Positions 36,839 to 48,862 are shown, counted from the first letter of the stretch. The stretch: DNA of 64,000 nt from Henckelia pumila (GCF_033568475.1 NC_133120.1:83842151-83906150), one strand, 5' to 3'. Numbers and translations: made by a program. The notes: generated by a model from the sequence alone, not told the origin.

Positions 36839-38841
36839 TGTGAGACCTCAGTTCTAAACATCAATTAAAGGAGTAATTAAAAATAAGCAAGCATTAAAAG
36901 CCAACACATTTTTTTTTTTATAAAAGGGCTCGTGCGGCCGCGCCTCATCAGGCGCGGGCGCGCATGACGCCCTGCCCGAAAAGGGGCGCAGGCGCGCGGG
37001 CGCGCCTCCCTGGCTGCTCCGGTGCTAGAATCACCAAAAACAAGAACATCAAGCCATACAATACTCCGAAACATAAACATGCGTTACAAACTTGATTCCT
37101 CCATTTAAAACAGGAGTTCTGGAGTTCAACAACCAAACCAAAGTCGAGAACATGCAACAACAATATAACGATGAAGTTCGATAACTAAACATGTTCTAAC
37201 ATAAACTAGATTGACATGCTGGAATCGACTTCTAGACCGAGTCTCACTTCTACATCTTTCCCTCGAAGCTAAACATGCCTCTTCTGACTTGTTCCTGACT
37301 CACCTGTTGCCAAGTACACATACAAAACAAAGCAACAGCCGGATAATCCGGTGAGAATACAATTCCCAGTAAAAGAGACTAACATGCTATCAAGTAAACA
37401 TATCAAATCATAATATGAACTCATTCTTCAATTAATCAATTAATCCAATCAAGAACTGAATTAAAATGATATGCATGTCTTTAAAACTTCTGGATTATCA
37501 GACTCAGATAATCGAATACAATTCTTCTTTCTTTCTTTCTTTCTTCTGTTTGGGATCCCGAGGTTAAAATATCCAATAATCACATCGACTACCCTCTCGA
37601 GGTGGACGAGGCATATTTTAATCCTCTAGACTCCTGAGCATTATAGAGAGTTATTTCCGCACATCTAGTAATTCGCCTACAAGGCCACTCAACTATAATC
37701 ACCAGATCGTCTAATTCAAAACGAATAATCATTCGGCTCAATATGAATGCATATTTCATCTCATGCATTCAATCATAAATTCAATACCCAATTCAAATAA
37801 GCATTCAATCATGATTTCAACTAAGCATTCAATCATGATTTCAAATAAGCATTCAATCATGCAAGTATGTGATTTCTTTGGAACACTCGAATCCAGTCTA
37901 ATTCGAGTTAATCGTTCCATTCAAGTCTAAGTCGTCTTTTACCTTATTCGCTTCGAAGGTACTTCAATCTGAAAATCAATAATAAGGATAATAATCAATA
38001 TCCAAACAAATTCATTCAAAACACAATCAAACTTCTTCGATTGATAAATAAGAAAATCGATACTGTACCGACTTCAATCTTCCAAACTGACCAAAGCTGC
38101 TATCTCGCAACTCTGTTGACTTCACTTCAATCTAACAGAAGAAGTCATAAGGATCAATATCGACATCAAAAGCTCAATCAAACTCGATACGATCAAAACA
38201 TCGCAACGATATCCAAAACTCAAACTGACGGCATAACAGCTATATTCTGACAAACCAGAAACGCAGACAGCATAATACCAATCAAATAAACTCATTCCAA
38301 TCAACAAACATCCATTCCCAATCAATCCCAATACATCTCAAAATCCCCAAAATTTGAAATTCATAAGAAGATTCATATCAAATCCAATCGTCGCTCTTTT
38401 TCAAAACTGACAGATAATAAACGATCAAAACTCTGCCAAGATCAACATACTCGAATTTCGAACGATTCTAACAACATCCAAAAACTAGAAAGAACTTGAT
38501 CGTAGAAAAGCTTACGATAGAACGAAGCTCTCGCAGCCGTGATCGCTAGTCTGCCTTCGAAAATAATTTCTAACGGACGGATCGACCGAAAACCGAAATC
38601 CCAAAGCTTGAAAATGAAAAGGGGCGGCTTCAATGGTGGATAAGGCGATGGGGGAGAGATGGAGTGGAGGAGAAGATTCAATACATGCTTAAATATCTAT
38701 TTAAGTCCAAATTTGCGTTTTAGTCCCTGAAAATTCCAAAAATTGCATTCTAGTCCCTGATCAAAATCGAATCGGCCCTCGACTTCTAAAATCTCTGATT
38801 ATCTCAAATAAAGTCCACTAAGATAATTTTGGGGCGTTACA
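36839..38841 (-). repeat. 3' LTR of the gypsy-derived element
   Basis: It is about 2.0 kb. It matches the right LTR nearly base for base over most of its length. It includes a very GC-rich block (36930-37015) with NotI-type GCGGCCGC and GCGCGGGCGCGC runs, and a CTTT microsatellite at about 37527-37550. Small ORFs such as 38041-38250 recur in the other LTR and are not genes. Confidence 0.92.
36930..37015. repeat. GC-rich, CpG-dense tract in the left LTR
   Basis: The tract is built of GCGCGG, GGCGCGG and GCGGGCGCGC repeats in otherwise AT-rich DNA. The corresponding tract in the right LTR (about 43120-43265) is longer by more than one repeat unit, so it has expanded or contracted since insertion or differed in the donor. 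Confidence 0.85.
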
Positions 38842-38856
38842 ATTCTCCCCCTCTAA
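38842..38856 (-). other. Polypurine tract of the gypsy-derived element
   Basis: Minus-strand TTAGAGGGGGAGAAT directly precedes the 3' LTR, as expected for plus-strand priming. Confidence 0.8.
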
Positions 38857-41800
38857 GAATCGATTTCGTCCTCGAAATCAAACATGATCTATCACAAGGC
38901 CGAGGCTTGAATCAAAGGACTACAATAAGAATTTACAACTCGGAACTAAGTCCAGAATTTGCTTCCAATCTAACTCTGAATCGTTCGTCTCAATCAGTTT
39001 GACATCTCAATCAATCTGAGAAAGTCCGAAACTCTAGTCGATTAATTCATCAACACTCTGTCCATCTATCAAAGTCAACTCTTTCTTGTCAGCAAAATCC
39101 TTCTAATTCCAGTCACACTTCGAATCATCTTTCATTCCAAACCAAAAGACAAAGGAAATTCATCTCAAAATTTGAATCGATCATCATATCCTCTCGTACA
39201 ACTTCTAAAAAGTACCTTCAATCAATCAACAAATTATGTCGTTGCACGAAATCTCCACAAACATCAAGAATTTTGTCAACTAGTGTTAAGTCGAGCACTA
39301 CCACTCACTGCAATTCTTCTAAAGTTCGACTCATCTGATCAGGCTGTCCGTCGTTCTAAGGATATTGAATCGGAAGTAGTCGGAATCAATAACAAAAATC
39401 TCTTCAAAGTCTATGCCGAAAGAACAATTACATCAAGGATCTCTGTCTAGACTGACAGACTTCGGCAATTAAAGACATCTGACAACCTCTGACAAGATAT
39501 CAATTCTCCCCTCTTCATCATAATCATTCTGTACAGAAAACTGTAACGGATTCCATCTATCGGTCTATCAAAATCAGACAGTAGATAAAATAAGAAAACT
39601 TCCAAAATCTCAATAAGAAGAAATTCTAGCACTGAAAGATCATCAGCACTGCAATTCAGAATACAAGAGAACAAATAATCTGAAATCCCATCATCAGATA
39701 ATAAGGATCGAAGAAATTCATTCGGTCCAAACCAAAATTCAAACATCGAGATTAGTCTACAACTGATCGGCGTACAATTCTAAAAAGATTGTCGAAAACT
39801 CTGTACGATCAGTACAATTCTCAAAGCACGAAAGCAAGAAATTCATCAATAAGAATTCCTAATTTCAACTAATACTTCTGAGAGATTCGGTCAACAGAAA
39901 ATTCTTCAACAATATAGGATTATTCTTCAAATCAAACGGCCTGTTCAAAGTTCAAAACGGCCTTACCTCATTTCGCAAATGATTCTGAGAAAGTTCTCTT
40001 CACGAACTTCCTGAAGATAAAATTCGGATCCCCATTCAGTGTCGAACTCGTTCTGACAATTGGGACCAATCTAGAAGTTCATTCCGAACAACTTCAGTCG
40101 TTCAATAACCACTGGCACATCAACCAGTTCAGGTTACAATCCAATACATCAACTGTAAAGCTTCGAGAGTTCGTTCATACTATTCTGTAACAACAGTCAT
40201 TCAACAGAATAAATCAAGAATTCTTATAATCGAGAATTTTTAATGGAAGATTCCATCACTCGATCAACGATACTCAGGTAACATCTCATTTCAGACTCAA
40301 CAAAGTAGCCTTGCTACGAAAATCATCAAAATGTGATCCCAATTCCCTTCTGAATCAGAATAGACTGTACAACAGAAAATCGGATCGTTCTCTCTCTGAC
40401 TGTTGACAGTTCAAGACATCAGAAGCCATACTTCGAACTTCATGCTTCCTCATCCTCTATTCGATCTGATTCCTCAATTCATCAAACATCTTCCGATCAT
40501 CTGGAAGATTTCTGAATAAACTTCAAAGTGCCAATCTCCTGATACTCTGTCCCAAACCAAAACATCTGGCACAACAAAAGTTATTCGCTAATAAGGAATC
40601 AATATAAACCTGAAACTCAGATTATGCCCATATCTGATCTATCTTCACCGGATTCTGAAAGGTCGAATCAGATTCCAAAGCATTCTCAATCTTCTCAATC
40701 AACTCTGGTTCAAAGTCTAATGAAGGAGTCAAGATAAACGTTCCATCTGTTCCAGACTCTATCAGAAGTGCAACAATCATCTGTCAAAGATAACAACTGA
40801 AGTAGATAAAATAAGATCAGATCATTCAGCTTAAAATCTTAGTTGTTACAATCAGTTCTCTGGATAACAATAGAATTCGCATTCAGATTAATCGTCCTCT
40901 ATAACTCTCTTTCCCAACTCAAAATCAGTTCGAACTGCGAAAATCAAAACTTCTATCTTCCAAGATCAGAACAGATTACTGAAATCTTCCAAGCAAATAA
41001 AAAGATGCTAGATCTTCCCAGCAAGAAGATCTCTGTGAGACTCAAATCGGAAACTAATATTGCATCTCGAGCGTCTTCAACTTCTTCGATGCTCAAGATA
41101 ACAAGGAGTTCTTCTGAACAAGAATAAGTCTCAACTCTCAATAAGAAGGAGTGCAAAACACCGAAAGGTCATCAATACCGAAGAAGTCAATAATACTGAG
41201 GTGCTGATCAATCTCTCCTTCAATTCAATAAAAACTGGTCTCAAAGATACAAACTAAATAGAAGAACATAATCTGCTGAGTAAACGTCTTCTCAACAATA
41301 AGAATTTTACAAAGGATTCGTGATAGAATTCGTTAAATCCAAAAATCTTCAAATTCAGATAAGGACGTCGATCCAGATCAATTCACAACATTTCCAGTCT
41401 TGAGGTGTTCAATAAAATTCCATCTTCTTAGAGAAAAGATCAAGGAAAAGACAACTCGGTCTCAACAAGATTCAGACGTCAAAAGAATAGCATAATTGAT
41501 CGACATGCAAATCTGCGAACAATTCTTAAAGAATCTGAAATATCAATACGGCTCTTCGAAGGATAAGAGATTCATCGATAAGAATACTCAAGAACTTATC
41601 TACAACTCTCTGGAAGATTCGGTTCAAGGACTCGTAAACGTTGCAGATGTAATTCTAATTCAATCTGTACGATAAAAATTCAAATCGGTCGTACCTCATT
41701 CCGAATTCGATCTCTGAAACCTCTTCCCTTCAGATTATCAGTCGATGATGTCTGATCTAAAATTAATGTTGAACTCATCCTCTCAACTCGAAGTCAAATC

Positions 41801-43010
41801 TGGAATCTCAACTAGAACGACAACAGCAAACTCATCAACTCTGCTAAATCAACCAACAAGGGCTGAATGAAGACATCACCTACCTACATCAAACATTCCT
41901 CCGTACCTTTCTGTAACCAACGGTAATCAACAAATAATAAGAAAGGAATTATTAACTCAGGAATTCTTACCGGAGGAAAAATCCACTCGTCTAACATCTC
42001 GGATCCGAATCTGGCAACAATCTGAAATCAACCTCGGTTGCCCTGTACTCGATTAATATACTACATCGATAATATAATCAAAACTGATAACCGAAATATA
42101 GTACTGTTCAGTACAATCAACTCCCATCGAAACTAAATTCAAAATTTCGAACTAAATTCACCGCAACTAATTCAGATAGTCAATAGTAGAGGAAGAATCA
42201 ATCTAAATTCTCCACAAAAAGAAAAGTTGCATCAATATCTAACAGCAAAAGAGTCGAAAGACTAGAATCGAACAGTTACCTGCTTCGTCATCGTCAGGAG
42301 CAGTTAGAGTCTGTGAATCCTTGGTAAAAGCAAGTACTAAATTTTGTCACAGAAACTCGGATTTAACAAACTCTACGAAACGAACAAACCTTGTTTATCT
42401 AAGGCTTTCTTCTTCAATATCCACCAACTTTCGCAATACCTGCAGTTGGTAAACAACTAACTGAATCCGTCGTTCGTCGGTGTAGTCTAGAGAATCAAAC
42501 AACTGATCTATCTCTTCTAATCAGCTTTCACACCAAAACTCTTTCTCAGAACTCCTCAGAGTTGTAGGTTAAATTGACTGAAATCTCATCAGTAATGCTT
42601 CTATCAGAGTCGGTGTGACATCCATCAGTTCAGTCACAGAACAATTCTGTACAATCGGGTTCGCTACTAGTTGAATCCTGTTCAAAACTTGCTGAGTAGA
42701 AAATCTGATTCAAGAGGATTAGGACACAACATCTCAAATACATCTATCCGGTGTCCAACAACCTCAACTCGACATACTCAATCGATCTCAAGAGTATTAA
42801 TGCAACCAGTAACCCGAAACAGTTCGTATCTCAATTAATTCATGCTTTAAAATTTAAATCACATTCTCAAGTAATTCAAATAATTCTCAATCATAAAGCA
42901 TGCTCGTATATTCTTCAATCATATAATTAATCAATCACATGCGAGGAATTAAATTCAAGCGGACTCAATCTACCCCGCTCTCTTCTAAATTCAGTCCAAG
43001 AATCTTATCG
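38857..43010 (-). pseudogene. Decayed gag-pol interior of the gypsy-derived element
   Basis: Read on the minus strand with many stops and shifts, a stretch near 42440-42490 gives DQLFDSLDYTDERRIQ, like the gypsy gag domain. Near 40300-40450 VLNCQQSERE recalls the integrase CxxCQ(Q/V)xK segment, and near 40060 LNGDPNFIFRKFVKRTF recalls the D-R-D-P-x-F integrase core. No RT motif was found by eye. The reading frame is destroyed throughout, unlike the LTRs, which are well preserved. Confidence 0.6.
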
Positions 43011-43021
43011 CTCTGATACCA
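43011..43021 (-). other. Primer-binding site of the gypsy-derived element
   Basis: Minus-strand TGGTATCAGAG lies five bases inside the 5' LTR. It matches initiator tRNA-Met. Confidence 0.85.
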
Positions 43022-43119
43022 CTTAATGTGAGACCTCGGTTCTAAACATCAATTAAAGGAGTAATTAAAAATAAGCAAGCATTAAAAGCCAACACATTTT
43101 TTTTTTATAAAAGGGCCCG

Positions 43120-43265
43120 TGCGGCCGCGCCTCATCAGGCGCGGGCGCGCACGGCACCCTGGCTCATGCGCGGCCGCGCCCTTTCAAGGCGCGGCCGCGC
43201 ATGAAGCCCTGCTCGAAAAGGGGCGCAGGCGCGCGGGCATGCGCTAGGATGCGCGAGCGCGCCTC
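43120..43265. repeat. Expanded GC-rich tract in the right LTR
   Basis: GCGCGGCCGCGC-type units separated by GCACGGCACCC, CCTTTCAAGG and GCATGCGCTAGG spacers. It is the longer form of the tract at 36930-37015. Confidence 0.8.
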
Positions 43266-43542
43266 CCTGGCTGCTCTGGTGCTAGAATCACCAAAAATAA
43301 GAACATTAAGCCATACAATACTCCGAAACATAAACATGCGTTACAAACTTGATTCCTCCATTTAAAACAGGAGTTCTGGAGTTCAACAACCAAACCAAAG
43401 TCGAGAACATGCAACAATAATATAACGATGAAGTTCGATAACTAAACATGTTCTAACATAAACTAGATTGACATGCTGGAATCGACTTCTAGACCAAGTC
43501 TCACTTCTACATCTTTACCTCGAAGCTAAACATGCCTCTTCT

Positions 43543-44454
43543 TAGGGGTGTTCATTCGGGCGGTTTGGACCGAACCGAACCGAAATTTCGGTTAAACCGA
43601 AATTTTGGTTATCCGAAAAGCCAAACCGAAAACCGAACCGAACTGGGCGGTTCGGTTCGGTTTTTAACCGAAATTATTTCGGTTTTTCGGTTTTTTTAAA
43701 AAAAAAAAAATTTTGAACTTTTTTTTTTTCTAAAAATCGGTTTTTGTGAAAAAAATATTAAAATAATTTTTTTAAAAAAAAAACTAAATATTTTTAGTTA
43801 TTCGAATAATTTTTTGGAAAAATTAATGGTTAAATCAAATATTTGTGATTTAATACTTCGAAAAATATATTTGAAAATAACTGCATTTAAAACAAAAAAA
43901 ATTGCTAACGTTTTTAATTTCAATAATAATAATTTTTGAATTTATAAAAATAATGTAATATATAATGCAAATATGTGTATATATAATATAATAAAATAAC
44001 TTCATTAATTTTTAATTATTTCTATTTCAAAAATCAATATTTTTTAAAATCACGAAATCAATACATTTTTTAAGTTGAATATACAATTCAAGTATGTTTG
44101 AATAATTAGATAACTAATTAAATCAATTATGTTTTTTTAAAAAAAGAACGAAGAATGACTTTTGTTATTTCAGTTTTTCAATAAAATTAATTTTATGGGC
44201 ACACAATATTGATGTACATATTAATTGATTGGTAAAAAAATTCAAATTCAAAAAAAAAAAAGCAAAAAAAAAAAAAACGGTTTTTCGGTTCGGTTCGATT
44301 AACCGCGAAAAAAAACCGAACCGAATCGAAAAACCTAAAATCTGGAAATTCGAAAACCGAAAACCGAACCGAATTTTTGGTTCGGTTTTCGGTTCGAACC
44401 GAATTTTCGGTTTCGGTTCGGATCGGGCGGTTATCCGAACCGTGAACACCCCTA
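43543..44454. mobile_element. Non-autonomous hAT-like element (MITE), CGGTTCGGTT type
   Basis: It starts TAGGGGTGTTCATTCGGG and ends CCGTGAACACCCCTA, inverted ends sharing TAGGGGTGTTCA. Exact 8-base duplications CCTCTTCT flank it (43535-43542 and 44455-44462). Both arms are full of CGGTTCGGTT/AACCGAACCG repeats and could form a long hairpin. The overlapping ORFs at 44165-44539 are low-complexity translations of these repeats. The exact duplication and presence in only one LTR show that it arrived after, or with, the host LTR element. Confidence 0.93.
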
Positions 44455-46443
44455 CCTCTTCTGACTTGTTCCTGACCCACCTGTTGCCAAGTACACATAC
44501 AAAACAAAGCAACAGCCGAATAATCCGGTGAGAATACAATTCCCAGTAAAAGAAACTAACATGCTATCAAGTAAGCATATCAAATCATAATATGAACTCA
44601 TTCTTCAATTAATCAATTAATCCAATCAAGAACTGAATTAAAATGATATGCATGTCTTTAAAACTTCTGGATTATCAGACTCAGATAATCAAATACAATT
44701 CTTCTTTCTTTCTTTCTTCTGTTTGGGATCCCGAGGTTAAAATATCCAACAATCACACCGACTACCCTCTCGAGGTAGACGAGACATATTTTAATCCTCT
44801 AGACTCCGAAGCATTATAGAGAGTTATTTTCGCACATGTAGTAATTCGCCTACAAGGCCACTCAACTATAATCACCAGATCGTCTAATTCAAAACGAATA
44901 ATCATTCGACTCAATATGAATGCATATGTCATCTCATGCATTCAATCATAAATTCAATACCCAATTAAAATAATCATTCAATCATGATTTCAACTAAGCA
45001 TTCAATAATGATTTCAAATAAGCATTCAATCATGCAAGTATGTGATTTCTTTGGAACACTCGAATCCAGTCTAATTCGAGTTAATCGTTCCATTCAAGTC
45101 TAAGTCGTTTTACCTTATTCGCTTCGAAGGTAATTCAATCTGAAAATCAATAATAAGGATAATAATCAATATCCAAACAAATTCATTCAAAACACAATCA
45201 AACTTCTTCGATTGATAAATAAGAAAATCGATACTGTACCGACTTCAATCTTCCAAACTGACCAAAGTTGCTATCTCGCAACTCTGTTGACTTCACTTCA
45301 ATCTAACAAAAGAAGTCATAAGGATCAATATCGACATCAAAAGCTCAATCAAACTCGATACGATCAAAACATCGCAACGATATCCAAAACTCAAACTGAC
45401 GGCATAACGGCTATATTCTGACAAACCGGAAACGCGGACAGCATAATATCAATCAAATAAACTCATTCCAATCAACAAACATCCATTCCCAATCAATCCC
45501 AATACATCTCAAAATCCCCAAATTTTGAAATTCATAAGAAGATTCATATCAAATCCAATCGTCGCTCTTTTTCAAAACTGACAGATAATAAACGATCAGA
45601 ACTCTGCCAATATCAATATACTCGAATTTTGAACGATTCTAACAACATCCAAAAACTAGAAAGAACTTGATCGTAGAAAATCTTACGATAGAACAAAGCT
45701 CTCGCAGTCGTGATCGCTAATCTGCCTTCGAAAATAATTTCTAACGGACGGATCGACCGGAAACCGAAATCCCAAAGCTTGAAAACAAAAAAGGGCGGCT
45801 TCAATGGTGGATAAGGCGATGGGGGAGAGATGGAGTGGAGGAGAAGAGTCAATACATGCTTAAATATCTATTTAAGTCCAAATTTGCGTTTTAGTCCCTG
45901 AAAATTATAAAAATTACATTCTAGTCCCTGATCAAAATCGAATCGGCCCTCGACTTCTAAAATCTCTGATTATCTCAAATAAAGTCCACTAATATAATTT
46001 TGGGGCGTTACATAATAACAAAATCTAAGCCTATATATAATTTAAATTTGAAACTATAGTTGAAGACAATTAAGGTATAATTACTACAAAAAAAAAAAAT
46101 TTATTTTAAAAAATCAAAATTATACAAAATAAATTTTAAATGACGATAATGTATTATATCAATATAAAATAAATTTTGTTCAAGCATACAGCATATAAAA
46201 ATGTAGCAAATCTTAAATAATTATATATATATATATATATATATATAATAATAATAAAAGTTTCGGGTTATCTCGAGTCAACCCGGATTACCAGAACGGC
46301 CAACCCGAACCCAATTAATATTTTGGGTTAGCTCTCGGGTCATCCGATTCGACCCGAACCTAAAAAACCTCAACCCTTAACCTGATATTTTTCAAGTCGA
46401 CTCATATTGAATTGACAAGTTGAGCTCATTTTTGACACATCTA

Positions 46444-46722
46444 TCCGTGTTGAGAAATAGTCGACTTCGAGAATGTGAGGACGACAAATTTTTAAATCGT
46501 TCCCAAATTTTCTGTTAAGAAACTTTAATGTTGTTAGTCTTTAAACTTTAGACTTATTACCAAAATAACATGAATGTGCAATGTTTTCTTCTTTAATGAA
46601 TGTGTTATTTTAGTGCATCAAAATAGCGCACCCCTTGTTATGCACCACGAACATCAAATTTGGTGCAAAACTTTTTCTTTTTCTTTTTTTTTTTTTAAAA
46701 AAATAATTTTTATAATTTTTTA
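46444..46722. other. Spacer with possible left half of an outer MITE
   Basis: The segment TTTTAGTGCATC...TTATGCACC near 46610-46665 is roughly the inverse of TATTTTGGTGCATAACTTGCACC at about 57052-57076. The solo LTR may therefore have landed inside an older MITE spanning roughly 46600-57100. No gene is present. Confidence 0.35.
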
Positions 46723-46782
46723 TGTAGTAGCCCGTAACCAAAATCAGTAATTAAGGAATTAATCATAATTACTTGGAAAGAG

Positions 46783-47012
46783 TTCGGAAGCTCCGAAAGT
46801 GAGTTCGGAAGCTCCGATGAGCGATCGGAGGCACCGATGATATTACGTCATCCATGACGTGTGGTTGGATCGGAAGCTCCGATCAGGATCGGAAGATCCA
46901 ATCACCCCTATCCGAAGTCAACAAGTGATATTTTGACACGTGGCAGATCAGGATCTTCGGAAGCTCTGATGTCAGGATCGGACGTTCCGATCGAGGATCG
47001 GAGGCTCCGATC
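46783..47012 (+). repeat. Array of near-palindromic TTCGGAAGCTCCGAT-like units (copy 2)
   Basis: About eight units such as GTTCGGAAGCTCCGA, GATCGGAAGCTCCGATC, GATCGGACGTTCCGATC and GATCGGAGGCTCCGATC occur with irregular spacers. The last unit stands seven bases before the TATA box. Units differ from those in copy 1 mostly in the centre while keeping the CGGA...TCCG arms. Confidence 0.85.
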
Positions 47013-47018
47013 GTTGTC

Positions 47019-47026
47019 TATAAATA
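47019..47026 (+). promoter_or_regulatory. TATA box of solo LTR copy 2
   Basis: TATAAATA directly after the repeat array, in the same relative place as at 20729-20736. Confidence 0.65.
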
Positions 47027-47221
47027 GAAGGCCGAGAATTCACTTTCAATTGCCAATTCCGGATTTCCTCTCTACTCCAGTTGTATTCGAGTTGTTCTAG
47101 CCTTCCTAGGCTTGACCTGGGATTCGTCGAGGCGTTCGATAGTCGTAGCGGAGTTGTGCCCAAGTTCTGGAGGCATCGACATCAAAGGGCTAACTACGGA
47201 CGAAGGTATAGCTTTTGTTTC

Positions 47222-48862
47222 TGTTAGAACCTAATGGGGGGGGGGGGGGGGGGCGATTTAGGTTCTATTAGCAACTTTATCAATTTAAAGCAATTATGCA
47301 AGTACGCAAGCGGAAGACTTAAAACAATCAAATATAAGTGCAGTAAATAAATGCGTAATGTAAATAAAGCAGTAAAAGAGATAAGGGATGTTTATGGAAG
47401 TTCGACGATAAATCGTCTACGTCTCCCCTTCTTGGTTAAGATCGATTAACCAAGGATCCACTAGCACTTCAACTCTTGGCCTTGATGGCTCCAAGGATAG
47501 CCGTAAAACGTGACACGATCACCGCGCCGATACAACTCGATACTCTTGGCCTTAAGAGCTCCAAGGATAGCCTCAACACAACACACTTGGCTTCACACTC
47601 AAGTGTTTACAACAATAGCACAACCAACTCACAAACTATTTTTACAAACACTCTCAAATACTTGAATATATCATACACACACTTTGATAGTGAGAAATTG
47701 CTTGCAAAGGAGAGAAGAGATGAGTTGGGATGTCTCCAAATGACCTTGGATGGCCTCTATTTATAGTTGGCAAAGATTTGAATTTGATTTGAGTACTTGG
47801 AGTGTGTGTTAAGAAGTCAAGGAGTGACAAAAAGTGTTCGGCGCCGCTGCCTACTTTTTCCAGCACTGAGCGGATTTTGTGGAAAAATCATATCTTCCAA
47901 TCTAACCGTTGGATTGATCTAAAATTTGAACTGAAACTTTAAACATCTGGATCTTAATTCTGAACGGTGGAGATTTGATTTTACCAGTCAAACATTTCCA
48001 GTAATTTTTGGAAGTCACTTCATCAAGTTTTCGAACTTGTTCTGTGCAACAAATTTGAAAAATTCATATCTTCATATCCATCCGTTGGGTTGATCTGAAT
48101 TTTGGACAGAGGTTGTAAAACATCCTAAATTTGAATCTGATTGGTGGATATTTGATTTAGATGTTCAAACAATCCCAGTTAATTTCTGAAGTTGAATCTT
48201 CATCATTTGCTTCATGTTCTGCAGAAATAGGTACTGTGCAACCTTTGTGGAAAAATCATAACTCCATATCTAGCCGTTGGATTGATATGAAATTTTGATA
48301 TAAGTTTTCAAACATTTTGATATTGATTTTGATCGGTGGAGATTTTATTTGAATGTCTCAAGCATGTCCAGTAATTTTCAGAATTTGATTCTTCATCCTT
48401 CACTTCAAGTTCTGCAGAAATAGGTGCTGCACAACTTTTGCGAAAAAATCATAACTTCATATCTAGCCGTTGGATTGCTCTCAAATTTGTACAGCACATG
48501 TAAAACTTCCTCATCACGATTATGACCTGTGAAGATCGTATTACTATGCCTAGAAAATTCCCAGTAATTTTCGGAAGTTGCTGCTCCATACTTTGGCTTC
48601 TTCTTGTCTTTTTCTTCATATCTCTTAACAATGTTTCATCCATTCAATGAGCAATACAAGACTTTATAAATACATGTATAGCTTCAAAATAGCTTCCAAG
48701 AATTTAATCATCAATAAATCTAATCTGTAAAATCTCACTTTAAATGGTTAGTAACAATTAACCGAGTTTTGTAATCATCAAAACATAATATTATGAGACT
48801 TGTTAATGCATTAAAAACATTAATCTCTTAGCACGAGATTTGTATGCGTTTAAGGCGTAACA
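47222..48862 (-). repeat. 3' LTR of copia element 2
   Basis: A 1,641-base LTR that opens with a run of about 18 G just inside the end (about 47235-47253), then GATTTAGGTTCTATT. It carries TATAAATAG on the minus strand near 47757-47766. It contains four spaced copies of an AAATCATA...CCGTTGGATTGAT-like block (around 47885, 48060, 48250 and 48445). Confidence 0.93.

Larger units (their letters stand above)
36839..46012 (-). mobile_element. Ty3/gypsy-derived non-autonomous LTR element with decayed interior
   Basis: LTRs at 36839-38841 and 43027-46012 (the latter enlarged by a 912-base MITE) share TGTGAGACC...GGCGTTACA ends. A tRNA-Met-type primer site and a purine tract are present in minus orientation. 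Flanks TATTA and TAATA are a near 5-base target duplication. The 4.2-kb interior has no ORF above about 100 residues, but minus-strand translation with stops still shows gypsy traces: a gag-like YTDERRIQLVVYQL segment near 42440-42490 and integrase-like fragments near 40060-40450. So this is a decayed gypsy interior, presumably moved by proteins from another element. Confidence 0.85.
43027..46012 (-). repeat. 5' LTR of the gypsy-derived element, with MITE insertion
   Basis: It pairs with 36839-38841. Removing the 912-base MITE and its 8-base duplication leaves about 2.07 kb. Most of the extra length over the left LTR lies in the GC-rich repeat tract near 43120-43265. Confidence 0.92.
36635..46443. 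mobile_element. hAT-like MITE split by the gypsy-derived element
   Basis: The ends TAGGGATGTCAATTTG and, as reverse complement, TAGATGTGTCAAAAATG are similar. They are flanked by TCCGTATT (36627-36634) and TCCGTGTT (46444-46451), seven of eight bases alike, as expected for an old 8-base hAT target duplication. Subterminal blocks are CCCGAACC/GGGTT-like. Its own sequence is 36635-36838 plus 46013-46443, about 635 bases, with the 9.2-kb element inserted between. Confidence 0.7.

Noticed and set aside
36877-37163. GC-rich ORFs with REARPRACAPF-type sequence
   Set aside because: They are translations of the CpG-rich LTR tract; the related tract in the other LTR differs in length and does not keep the frame.
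38041-38250. 69-residue ORF repeated almost identically at 45212-45421
   Set aside because: Conservation is explained by both lying in the paired LTRs of one element; no protein signature.
44165-44539. Overlapping ORFs rich in RTEPK/NRTEN
   Set aside because: Low-complexity translation of the CGGTTCGGTT arms of a MITE.
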